A DNA stretch of 64,000 nucleotides from the NCBI RefSeq assembly GCF_003712195.1, contig NZ_RDSD01000003.1:186001-250000 (forward strand), written 5' to 3'. The notes under the pieces were generated by a model that made no database searches, was not told where the DNA came from, and worked only from the letters and a program-made list of their open reading frames with translations. Below are positions 1 through 7,109 of this stretch, piece after piece (positions within the stretch are counted from its first letter, which is position 1; the number at the start of each line of letters is the position of its first letter). Position numbers and translations under genes: made by a program. This DNA is from Proteiniphilum sp. X52 (lineage in GTDB: Bacteria > Bacteroidota > Bacteroidia > Bacteroidales > Dysgonomonadaceae).

Positions 1-2
1 GC

Positions 3-911
3 GATCCGGCCAAACCGCTATTCAAAGGACGGAAAGAAGAGGTGTTCCCGCAGGCGTTACCTCCCACCGAAAATGGATTTGATGTTGATTACGAAAAAGT
101 GATGGATCGGAACAACGGAATTGTGGTCGGATGGAGAACCGTGGAAAGAAAAGAGCTTGTCCGCACTTATAAACCCCGCTGGTGGAGTTGGGGAGGGTTG
201 ACCGAAAAGATGGTCTACAACGATCCCGTTTCGTATGGGGGAGGAAGTGTGGGAGCCGTCGGTTCCATGTCGCGGTTTGCTATTTATCAGGACAATCTCT
301 ATACGGTGATAAACAACCGGCTTGGCATTTTCGATCTCTCGGAAGTGACACCTGGGAAAGTGGCTGACGATGTGCCTGTGGGATTTAACGTGGAAACGAT
401 TTTCAGTTATAAAAATTGCCTGTTCATGGGCACTCCCACGGGGATGATCATTTATTCGGTAGAAGATCCGTTAAAACCCAAATACCAGTCTATGATTACC
501 CACGTGTTCGGCTGCGACCCCGTAGTGGTGGAGAACGATATCGCTTATGTGACGATCCGTTCGGGGACTTTCTGCGGACAAAATGCCAACTCATTGATTA
601 TTGTGGATGTGAGCAACGTAAAGCAACCCAAACACATTGTGACTTACAATATGCAAAACCCGAAGGGCCTGGGAATAGACAATGGAACGCTTTTTGTCTG
701 TGACGACGGCCTGAGGATATTCAATGCGGAAGATCCCACCACCATTATGCACAAGGATAACATATTGGCGCATTTCAAGGAAATAAACGGGCTTGACGTG
801 ATTCCCTTCAATAATGTGTTGATGATGATAGCCGAAGACGGCATATACCAGTACGATTATACCGATGTGCGGCATATAAGGCAATTGAGCCGTTTGCCAA
901 TCGGTAAATAA
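3..911 (+). CDS. LVIVD-repeat protein, 5' end cut off by the window
   Basis: The reading frame is open from the first bases of the window, so the gene begins upstream; the first start-like codon, a GTG at position 42, is internal. The visible part is about 300 residues and ends in TAA at 909-911. It contains repeated beta-rich units such as the stretch reading LIIVDVSNVKQPKHI and one reading FDLSEVTP, the pattern of LVIVD repeats. In Bacteroidota these occur in secreted or lipid-anchored beta-propeller-like proteins of unknown function. The signal peptide, if any, is outside the window. A hairpin terminator follows directly. The family call rests on the repeats; no enzymatic role can be given. 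Confidence 0.75.
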   Translation, partial: DPAKPLFKGRKEEVFPQALPPTENGFDVDYEKVMDRNNGIVVGWRTVERKELVRTYKPRWWSWGGLTEKMVYNDPVSYGGGSVGAVGSMSRFAIYQDNLYTVINNRLGIFDLSEVTPGKVADDVPVGFNVETIFSYKNCLFMGTPTGMIIYSVEDPLKPKYQSMITHVFGCDPVVVENDIAYVTIRSGTFCGQNANSLIIVDVSNVKQPKHIVTYNMQNPKGLGIDNGTLFVCDDGLRIFNAEDPTTIMHKDNILAHFKEINGLDVIPFNNVLMMIAEDGIYQYDYTDVRHIRQLSRLPIGK

Positions 912-936
912 AACTTCCCTGTTGGCTCAATTGCCT

Positions 937-964
937 GCTGCCGTTGGAGAAATTCAACGGCAGC
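937..964 (+). terminator. Rho-independent terminator after the LVIVD gene
   Basis: There is a perfect 10-bp stem (GCTGCCGTTG / CAACGGCAGC) with an 8-base loop. It is followed by TTCTTTATT on the plus strand, 26 bases after the stop codon. It lies between two convergent genes, but only the plus-strand side has a T-rich tail. Confidence 0.75.
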
Positions 965-988
965 TTCTTTATTGGTGAAAGGGATTTT

Positions 989-1753
989 CTATTCTACAGT
1001 CCCTTCCTGCATGGGGACAAAGATAAAATCCCCGTGTTCCGATTCCTTGAATTCATTCTCGCTCACCCGTCGGATAACGGTCATTTTTTGTCCGGCCCTC
1101 CCACCTACAGGAACCACCATCCATCCTCCCACCCGCAATTGTTGCAAGAGTTTTTCCGGGATCTTCTCCGGCGCGGCGGTGATCAGGATCTTATCAAAAG
1201 GCGCATGTTCGGGGAGCCCTTCAAAGCCGTCACCAAAAAAGAGGTGCGGATAATATCCCAGTTTATTGAGTGTCTCTTGGGCGGTCTGATACAAATTGTG
1301 ATACCTCTCTATAGTGTAGACCTCCGCCTCCATCTCACATAATATTGCCGCCTGATATCCGCTGCCTGTGCCTACCTCCAACACTTTTTCGCCTGCTTGC
1401 GGTTGAAGTAGTTGGGTCTGATAGGCCACCGTGAAGGGTTGAGAGATGGTCTGTCCGCTTTCGATGGGTAACGGACGATCCTGATAAGCATATGCCCAGA
1501 GTTGTTCATCGATAAAGGAATGCCTCGGGACGTTACCAATAGCGGTTAAGACACGTTCGTCGGAAATACCTTTTTTTCTCAATTCTTTGGCAAGTTTTTT
1601 GGCTTCGCGGTGCGGCCGGGAGAGATCTGTCATAGGGATATCTGTTTTTTTCTGCTGTTTTTTTGTATGGTTCGACGCACAGGTGACCATCCCTGTACCA
1701 CAAAGGACGATAATGAATACCGGAATGAGATGTTGTTGCTTTACTCTTCTCAT
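989..1753 (-). CDS. pcm: Protein-L-isoaspartate O-methyltransferase with lipoprotein signal
   Basis: A SAM-dependent enzyme family that methylates L-isoaspartyl residues so that damaged proteins can be repaired. The family signature is visible: GQTISQPFTVAYQT just upstream of the SAM-binding motif I (VLEVGTGSGYQAA), and VPVGG near the C-terminus. The ATG at 1753 is preferred over one 30 bases upstream because it gives a clean basic, hydrophobic leader (MRRVKQQH, then a hydrophobic run) ending in a lipobox-like VTCA. A lipoprotein signal is odd for a SAM enzyme, because SAM is cytoplasmic. Either the protein is anchored in a place not yet understood, or translation begins further in, at the MTDLSRPHREAKKLAK segment that aligns with ordinary Pcm starts. 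It has its own upstream promoter and is convergent with the LVIVD gene. The family call is firm; the location is open. Confidence 0.85.
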   Translation of the reverse strand: MRRVKQQHLIPVFIIVLCGTGMVTCASNHTKKQQKKTDIPMTDLSRPHREAKKLAKELRKKGISDERVLTAIGNVPRHSFIDEQLWAYAYQDRPLPIESGQTISQPFTVAYQTQLLQPQAGEKVLEVGTGSGYQAAILCEMEAEVYTIERYHNLYQTAQETLNKLGYYPHLFFGDGFEGLPEHAPFDKILITAAPEKIPEKLLQQLRVGGWMVVPVGGRAGQKMTVIRRVSENEFKESEHGDFIFVPMQEGTVE

Positions 1754-1780
1754 AATATGCGAGTTCTGATGTGATAAAAG

Positions 1781-1811
1781 CAAAGATAATGATATTCTGT
1801 GTCTTATCTAA
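1781..1811 (-). promoter_or_regulatory. Bacteroidota promoter for pcm
   Basis: On the minus strand there is a TATCTTTG (-7 type TAnnTTTG) at 1788-1781 and a TTAG (near TTTG) at 1811-1808, with 19 bases between them. This fits the Bacteroidota sigma-ABfr pattern. The -7 box lies 27 bases from the ATG. Confidence 0.55.
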
Positions 1812-1867
1812 ATTTTTCGTTCAATTAATTTCAGTTCAATAAAAAGTCGTATATTTCGCACAATTTT

Positions 1868-1928
1868 AGAAGCTGTTTTGAATTTTTTAATCCATTGTCA
1901 GCATTCTTCTGATGGATTTGGATTTTCA
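1868..1928. repeat. Dispersed intergenic repeat, copy D1
   Basis: Begins AGAAGCTGTTTTGAATTTTT and ends GATGGATTTGGATTTTCA. The same layout occurs at 47592-47656, where it is the left end of an element with terminal inverted repeats. Here only this end is visible. It overlaps the first codons of the longest possible nlpC frame, which is one reason to start that gene downstream at 1954. Confidence 0.6.
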
Positions 1929-1953
1929 CGGTTTCCTAATAGCGGTAATTAAA

Positions 1954-3132
1954 ATGCAAAAAACGGTTTTTTTATTTCTTATGCTTTTTTCAACGTTATC
2001 TGTTACGCCTCAGCATTGTGACATGGACTCTGTGATTCAACGCTTAAAGGAGAAACACGCCCCTGATAGCCGTGTGGAGGTGTTTGACATTGTGGCAACA
2101 CAGAGAAAGGATACCATTGTGCTTCAAGGTGAAACGACCAGTATGCCTGCTTATGAGGAATTGATCCTGCTGGCCGGCAGTATGCCAGGGCAGATGGAAG
2201 AGAGTATCCGCCTTTTACCCGATAAGGAACTGGGTGACGCAATATGGGGTGTGATTTATAATTCTGTCGGGACGCTTCGTGCCGAACCCCGCTACGGTTC
2301 CGAGCTGGTGTCGCAGGGACTGCTGGGCATGCCGGTAAAGATATTGGAAAAGCGTGGAGGATGGTGCCGCATTCAGACCCCGGATAAATACATCGGCTGG
2401 ATCAACGGATCGGTAAGGGCGATGACACAGTCGGAACGGCAGCAATATCTGCGGCAACCGAAGGTTGTTGTTACATCCGTTTTTGCGCGATCCCAGCAAA
2501 GGGCGGACAGCGATTTTCCCCCGGTTTCCGACCTGGTGGTCGGCAACATGCTGGTTGTAAAAGGTGAAAAAGAGGGATTTTATCAGGTAGTATACCCTGA
2601 CGGGCGTGAAGCCTATGTCCGCAAATCGGATGCCAAAGAAACGACTGACTGGTTGAAAAGTATGGACCTGGCCGGCGAAAGTATTGTGAATAGCGCGTAC
2701 CGGTTTATGGGAGTGCCTTACCTGTGGGGAGGGACCTCTTCCAAGGGCTTGGACTGTAGCGGATTTACCAAGACAGTCTATTTTATGCACGCTATTATTC
2801 TACCACGGGATGCCTCCCAGCAGGTTCATTGCGGGAAGCTGATAGACTCCTCCGGAGATTTCAGTGGCGCCTTGCCCGGAGACTTGTTGTTTTTCGGCTC
2901 GAAAGCCACTGATGATAGTCCGAAAGAGCGTGTAGTGCATGTCGGCATATATATGGGTAATAAGCGGTTTATCCATGCTTCCGATTATGTCCATATCAAC
3001 AGCCTGGATCCTGCCGATCCGCTGTATGATGAATTTAACGCGAACCGTTACCTGCGCACCAAAAGGATTATTGGTGAGGTGGGTACGCCGGGGATTGAAA
3101 ATATTTTTGAAAATGAATTTTATAAGCAATGA
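1954..3132 (+). CDS. SH3-domain NlpC/P60 cysteine endopeptidase
   Basis: A secreted C40-family peptidase expected to cut peptidoglycan stem peptides (gamma-D-Glu-diamino-acid bond) in the periplasm. With the ATG at 1954 the protein is 392 residues: signal peptide about 1-20, two bacterial SH3-like domains between about 95 and 225, and the NlpC/P60 domain from about 240. The catalytic Cys268 lies in GLDCSGFT, His329 in VVHVGIYM, and the third polar residue is probably His341. The frame extends upstream to 1912, but that part is repeat-derived and spoils the signal peptide. Its stop overlaps the start of the dipeptide epimerase by 4 bases, so the two are translationally coupled. This matches the known YkfC/YkfB-type murein-peptide recycling pair. 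Confidence 0.9.
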   Translation: MQKTVFLFLMLFSTLSVTPQHCDMDSVIQRLKEKHAPDSRVEVFDIVATQRKDTIVLQGETTSMPAYEELILLAGSMPGQMEESIRLLPDKELGDAIWGVIYNSVGTLRAEPRYGSELVSQGLLGMPVKILEKRGGWCRIQTPDKYIGWINGSVRAMTQSERQQYLRQPKVVVTSVFARSQQRADSDFPPVSDLVVGNMLVVKGEKEGFYQVVYPDGREAYVRKSDAKETTDWLKSMDLAGESIVNSAYRFMGVPYLWGGTSSKGLDCSGFTKTVYFMHAIILPRDASQQVHCGKLIDSSGDFSGALPGDLLFFGSKATDDSPKERVVHVGIYMGNKRFIHASDYVHINSLDPADPLYDEFNANRYLRTKRIIGEVGTPGIENIFENEFYKQ

Positions 3133-4286
3133 CACAGAACAGACGTCAATTTATACGTTCATCGGCGTTGGCGACGATGGCATTGGCGGCGCCATCATTT
3201 CCCGCGATCGCATCCGTGAAAAAATTATCTAAAATTTCCACTGATAAAATGAAACTATCCTGGACTCCCTACCACTTGCAGTTGAATCATACTTTTACCA
3301 TTTCCGGGTTTTCACGTACCACCACACCCATCGTGTTGACCAAAATAGAATACCACGGCCTGGAAGGGTATGGCGAAGCCTCATTGCCACCTTATCTGGG
3401 TGAAACACAGGCCTCGGTGATCGAATTCCTGAAGAAAGTGGATCTTTCCGTTTTCACCCCCAATGGTCATATCGAAGAAATCATGTCGTATGTCGATGGC
3501 ATTGCCGTGGGCAATACCGCGGCGAAAGCGGCTGTGGACATCGCCTTGCATGACTTGGTGGGGAAAATCGAGGGGGCGCCGTGGCATAAGATGCGCGGAT
3601 TGGACAAATATGATGTGCCAGATACCACTTTTACCATCGGTATCGATACCGATGAGGTGGTGCGCGAAAAGACGCGTGAAGCGCTTGGCCGGTTCAATAT
3701 CCTGAAGGTGAAGGTGGGTGGTCCGGACGATAAGAGGATGATCGAAGCCATCCGCTCTGAAACCGATCTCCCGTTGGCGGTGGATGCCAACCAGGGATGG
3801 AAAGACCGCCGTCAGGCACTCGATATGATTTTCTGGATGAAAGAGAGGGGCGTAGTGATGGTGGAACAACCCATGCCGAAGCACGATCTGTATAACATTG
3901 CCCTGCTTACCGAAGAAAGCCCCCTTCCCGTTTTTGCCGATGAGTCGGTACAGCGGCTCTCCGATGTGGAGCGTATGAAAGGCGTCTTTTCAGGGATCAA
4001 TATCAAGTTGATGAAGTGCACAGGCATGCTTGAAGCGTGGAAAATGCGGGAACTGGCCTGTTCATTGGGGATGAAGGTGATGATAGGTTGTATGACAGAG
4101 ACTTCCTGTGCCATATCTGCTGCCGCCCAGCTCTATGCGGGAATGGATTTTGCCGATCTCGACGGAGCGCTCCTGATAGGGAATGATTGTTTCGAGGGGG
4201 CAAAACTTGAGAACGGGAAGATCATCGCCTCCGACCAGCCCGGTATCGGGGTAAAACCGATCAAAGAGTTGTCCTTTGAAAGATAA
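3129..4286 (+). CDS. L-Ala-D/L-Glu epimerase, exported form
   Basis: An enolase-superfamily dipeptide epimerase that interconverts L-Ala-D-Glu and L-Ala-L-Glu released from peptidoglycan. Visible catalytic set: the KxK motif in ILKVKVGG (Lys193, Lys195), metal ligands Asp219 (VDANQGW), Glu246 (VEQPMP) and Asp271 (FADESVQ), and the opposite Lys293 (NIKLMK). The N-terminus carries a twin-arginine-like leader (NRRQFIRS, then a hydrophobic stretch and APSFPAIA), so the enzyme probably acts outside the cytoplasm beside the NlpC/P60 peptidase it overlaps by ATGA. Length (385 residues) is normal for the family plus a leader. Exact dipeptide preference cannot be read from the sequence; family and context favour Ala-Glu. 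Confidence 0.88.
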   Translation: MTQNRRQFIRSSALATMALAAPSFPAIASVKKLSKISTDKMKLSWTPYHLQLNHTFTISGFSRTTTPIVLTKIEYHGLEGYGEASLPPYLGETQASVIEFLKKVDLSVFTPNGHIEEIMSYVDGIAVGNTAAKAAVDIALHDLVGKIEGAPWHKMRGLDKYDVPDTTFTIGIDTDEVVREKTREALGRFNILKVKVGGPDDKRMIEAIRSETDLPLAVDANQGWKDRRQALDMIFWMKERGVVMVEQPMPKHDLYNIALLTEESPLPVFADESVQRLSDVERMKGVFSGINIKLMKCTGMLEAWKMRELACSLGMKVMIGCMTETSCAISAAAQLYAGMDFADLDGALLIGNDCFEGAKLENGKIIASDQPGIGVKPIKELSFER

Positions 4287-4304
4287 AAATCTTGTTCCTA
4301 CTTC

Positions 4305-4487
4305 TCACTTCACCAACTCTTCAAACAAACGGTCAAATGTTTTATCCAGGTCGCCCGTATTCCTGGGATGCGGACGTGATGTCTGGATAATGGAACTGCG
4401 TATTGCCGTCAGCCAGCGGAAACGTTCGGGGATATCCAATTGTGCGAATTGATCCGCCGCATCGAGCATCGACGCCTGGGGTAGCAA
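4305..4487 (-). CDS. Small conserved-looking protein coupled to nicotinamidase
   Basis: About 60 residues with a protein-like composition (DIPERFRWLTAIRSS, RPHPRNTGDLDKTFDRLFEELVK), ending in TGA at 4305. It lies 15 bases downstream of the nicotinamidase stop. No ATG opens the frame. The available starts are TTG at 4487 or an internal ATG six codons in; the frame is closed upstream by a TGA overlapping an out-of-frame ATGATG just after the pncA stop. It may be a real small gene with a non-ATG start, or the tail of a gene that lost its beginning. I do not recognise the family. Confidence 0.45.
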   Translation of the reverse strand: MLPQASMLDAADQFAQLDIPERFRWLTAIRSSIIQTSRPHPRNTGDLDKTFDRLFEELVK

Positions 4488-4502
4488 TGATACGATGATC
4501 CA

Positions 4503-5048
4503 TCATTGAATTTCTCCAGATTCAATCAGGATACATCCTTTGCCGCGCATTTCATGTAATGCTTTTTCGTCATCGCCGGGTTGTGCATTTACCGCGCCGA
4601 TGGCATCGGTGATCACATAGGTATGGAACCCTTGTGTGACCGCATCAATGGCAGAAGCTTTCACGCAATAATCTGTGGCGAGACCGCAAACATACAGGTG
4701 CTGGATATTGTTTTCGCGAAGAAAATCGGCAAGCGATGTGTTGGTGGCCTCGAAAGCGGAATAGCCGTCGTCTTTATTGTCCGTCCCTTTTAACAGTCGC
4801 AGGTCTATTTTATTGGTCTCCAGATCAGGATGGAATTCGGCACCCTCGGTTCCGGCGACACAATGTGGCGGCCACTTCTCAAAATGCACTGAATCGGCCG
4901 GATGCCAGTCCTGCGATGAGATCACCATGCCAAACCGATCCATGATCCGGTTGATTACAGGTATTATCTTGTCACCATCCTTTACGGCCAGGGCGCCTCC
5001 GGGACAGAAATCGTTCTGGACATCCACAATAAGTAACGCTTTTTTCAT
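4503..5048 (-). CDS. pncA: Nicotinamidase
   Basis: Hydrolyses nicotinamide to nicotinate and ammonia in the cytoplasm, feeding NAD salvage. The isochorismatase-like fold shows the full catalytic triad, numbered from the ATG at 5048: Asp9 in LIVDVQNDF, Lys87 in LLKGTD and Cys128 in GLATDYCVKA. The metal site is Asp47, His49 and probably His55 in SQDWHPADSVHF. ATGs at 5057, 5060 and 5081 are also in frame; 5048 was chosen because family members usually begin two or three residues before the ALLIVDVQ strand. About 180 residues is slightly short of the E. coli enzyme and typical for Bacteroidota. The gene is followed closely by a small unknown frame on the same strand. Confidence 0.92.
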   Translation of the reverse strand: MKKALLIVDVQNDFCPGGALAVKDGDKIIPVINRIMDRFGMVISSQDWHPADSVHFEKWPPHCVAGTEGAEFHPDLETNKIDLRLLKGTDNKDDGYSAFEATNTSLADFLRENNIQHLYVCGLATDYCVKASAIDAVTQGFHTYVITDAIGAVNAQPGDDEKALHEMRGKGCILIESGEIQ

Positions 5049-5131
5049 AGGATTCATCATTTCCACTTCTTTGTTTAACAATGAAGAATCATTCCTGTTC
5101 GATTTACGGGTAAATCGCTCTGTTGTGTATT

Positions 5132-6262
5132 TCAGAGGACGGCTGTTTTGTTTATAAAGTTCTTGTTATTGACCAACCTTTTTTGCGTGCACGGGTTGAT
5201 GCCCATCATCTCCAGATGGCATTGCAACAGTTCTCCGGTCTTTTCGTCACGAAGATGGAGGCCGTTCCCCTGGCAATAGTGATATGATTTACAGGACGCG
5301 CATTTCCCTGTTTTTGTCCATGAGCGGTCGCGCATAATCTGGTAGCGGGTGTTCCAGACAGTCCAGAAGTCGTCCCGGTAGATATTACCCTGCACATAAT
5401 CGCCCCTGAGGCTCGGACAGGCACTGATATCGCCATTGGCAAGCACTGAGGCGATATGAATACCCGCCTGACAAAAGAAGGGAGCATCGCGCACCTCCAT
5501 CTCATAATCCGACAGATATCCTTCGCAACCGTAGGACAGGCTGATTTTTCCTTGGCGACGAGTGTCACGAATAAAATTCATCATTTGTAGAAACTCTTCG
5601 GTAGAGAGTTTCAGGAGGGGATTGTTTTTGGCGCGCCCTTTCGGAAAAACAGTGAAAAGCCGCCAGCGGATGACGTCGAGGGAGATGAGCAAATCACGTA
5701 GTTTTGGCAGCTCAGCGATGTTTCTTTTGTGGACACATGTTACCACATCATACACCAGGCCGGGGGTTGATGCAACTCCTGATATCGCATTCAGCGCACG
5801 TAGCCAGGAGCCTTTCTTCCCCCTGAACCAGTCGTGCGATTCTTCCGTGTGACCATCAAGGCTGACTGTCACAGAGCGTAGTCCTGAGTCAAGGAGAGAC
5901 TGTAATCTTTTTTCATTCAATCCCCAACCGTTGGTCACCAATCCCCATGGATAACCCATATCGTACATTGCCTGCCCGCACTCTGCCAGATCCCTGCGTA
6001 CCAATGGTTCGCCACCTGTAACCACAACCATGGTTTTGTGCGGATTTACATGTGGACGGATATCCTCAAGAACTTTCAGAAAATCCTCCTTGGGCATGTC
6101 GGCTACGGCGGACTGTCTGGTACAATCGCTTCCGCAATGCAGGCAATCGAAATTACAACGTAAAGTGCACTCCCAGAAAAGGTATGATAGGTTATGCAGT
6201 TTGGTTTGCGTGGCCTTATGCTGCTGGTAAAGAGAAAGAATGAATTTCTTTTTCGGATCCAT
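5132..6262 (-). CDS. Radical SAM/SPASM enzyme of the rSAM/lipoprotein system
   Basis: A radical SAM enzyme with the CxxxCxxC cluster motif at Cys36, Cys40 and Cys43 (LRCNFDCLHC) and the GGEP SAM motif near residue 83. The C-terminal SPASM-type region is Cys-rich (Cys264, 282, 321, 324, 330, 348, 358) and should hold auxiliary Fe-S clusters. SPASM enzymes usually modify peptides or proteins. The gene begins 18 bases after a small lipoprotein gene on the same strand. This pairing is the described rSAM/lipoprotein arrangement of Bacteroidota (model families TIGR04133 and TIGR04134, from memory), whose chemistry is not established as far as I know. The lipoprotein is the obvious candidate substrate, which is an inference. 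It is 376 residues and looks intact. Confidence 0.88.
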   Translation of the reverse strand: MDPKKKFILSLYQQHKATQTKLHNLSYLFWECTLRCNFDCLHCGSDCTRQSAVADMPKEDFLKVLEDIRPHVNPHKTMVVVTGGEPLVRRDLAECGQAMYDMGYPWGLVTNGWGLNEKRLQSLLDSGLRSVTVSLDGHTEESHDWFRGKKGSWLRALNAISGVASTPGLVYDVVTCVHKRNIAELPKLRDLLISLDVIRWRLFTVFPKGRAKNNPLLKLSTEEFLQMMNFIRDTRRQGKISLSYGCEGYLSDYEMEVRDAPFFCQAGIHIASVLANGDISACPSLRGDYVQGNIYRDDFWTVWNTRYQIMRDRSWTKTGKCASCKSYHYCQGNGLHLRDEKTGELLQCHLEMMGINPCTQKRLVNNKNFINKTAVL

Positions 6263-6280
6263 ACAACTTGGTTTGAGTTT

Positions 6281-6754
6281 TTATTCTTCGTCGTGCCCGG
6301 GTGCCGGACCGGTTTCTCTTTTAAGCGAAAAATCAGCCTTACCTTCAAATTTACCGTTATACCATTTTTTATTTCTTTTTTTAATTTGCTTTAGTTCATC
6401 CGCTTTTATCCGTATAGTATCGGACAGGTATTTCCCCTCCCCGGTATCCGAAGTGTACACCGTGATATCTTCCGGGCCGGAAGCGATTTCCGTGAATTCC
6501 AATTCGTAATTTCCGTCCGCGCCGGTTCTTACGGTGTCATTCCCGTAAGGTGGCGTACGGGATTTACGGATGACAGCCATATCCTCAATGGGTTGCATGT
6601 TATGTGCGTCGTTGACATTTCCCCTGACGATGAAGTCCGCGGTGGGGGTGCCATACTCCGCGGGAGATATGATATCGCAAGAGGTGTAAAGCCCTAAAGC
6701 AGTTAAGATCCAGGCGATCACTTTTCCATAGGTTTTTAAGACAAATCTTCTCAT
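6281..6754 (-). CDS. Radical SAM-associated lipoprotein
   Basis: A 157-residue protein with a lipoprotein signal (hydrophobic run about 10-22, then YTSC with the lipidated Cys26). The hallmark EYGTPTADFIVRG segment at about 33-45 is followed by a carboxypeptidase-regulatory-like beta domain (GNVNDAHNMQPIEDM through YELEFTEI). The C-terminus is charged and ends GPAPGHDEE. The EYGTP...F.V.G signature directly before a SPASM radical SAM gene is typical of the putative partner lipoprotein in the Bacteroidota rSAM/lipoprotein system. It should sit in the outer or inner membrane facing the periplasm. Whether and where it is modified is unknown. It is transcribed first in the pair. Confidence 0.82.
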   Translation of the reverse strand: MRRFVLKTYGKVIAWILTALGLYTSCDIISPAEYGTPTADFIVRGNVNDAHNMQPIEDMAVIRKSRTPPYGNDTVRTGADGNYELEFTEIASGPEDITVYTSDTGEGKYLSDTIRIKADELKQIKKRNKKWYNGKFEGKADFSLKRETGPAPGHDEE

Positions 6755-7109
6755 AGGTTATCATTGAGAGCCATAAAAAGTTATACTTATATATTTATAG
6801 ATGAAAAAAAGAGGAAAACGTTGCATCAAAAGAGCTGTTTTTTTACAAATATCTTTCTTGAAGAAAAAAATCACTAATTGTGGTGATTGACCGGTATGCC
6901 ATTTTTCCGTTCCTTTGTCCCCGAATATTTTCGTTAAGCTAAAAGAACGCTTGCACGAGAGCTATCTCTATCTTGCTCGAGACATGCCGGGCAATAGTTA
7001 TTTGCCAAAACTGGCAAAGGACAGGTTTGTTTGCCCTTTGCCATAGCGGGGAATCGAAACATCAAAGGTTCCATATACCGAAAACAGGAAAATAAAAAAA
7101 TATAAACAG
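6755..7109 (+). promoter_or_regulatory. Leader region of TonB receptor with two competing hairpins
   Basis: A non-coding gap of 355 bases between divergent genes. TTTGCC (7001-7006) can pair with GGCAAA (7013-7018). GGCAAAGG (7013-7020) can instead pair with CCTTTGCC (7035-7042). The two hairpins share a strand and exclude each other, as in attenuator-type switches, but no T-run follows. The end of the gap (7060-7083) carries a repeat shared with 14444 and 47785. I could not identify a consensus promoter or a known riboswitch. Confidence 0.35.
7060..7083 (+). repeat. Start-region repeat, copy C1
   Basis: Core TTCCATATACCGAAA at 7069-7083, preceded by CATCAAAGG. It recurs as TTCCATATACCGAAA at 14444 and TTCCGTATACCGAAA at 47794, each followed by an A-rich stretch and an ATG. 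Here the ATG is the TonB receptor start at 7110. Confidence 0.6.

Noticed and set aside
944-1342. 132-codon plus-strand frame
   Set aside because: Overlaps the terminator and the 3' half of the methyltransferase gene on the other strand.
1912-1953. Upstream start for the NlpC/P60 gene
   Set aside because: These 14 codons come from the dispersed repeat and would place a charged segment before the signal peptide.
6841-7109. Cobalamin riboswitch before the first TonB receptor
   Set aside because: I looked for the conserved B12-box and core elements and did not find them; only generic hairpins are present.
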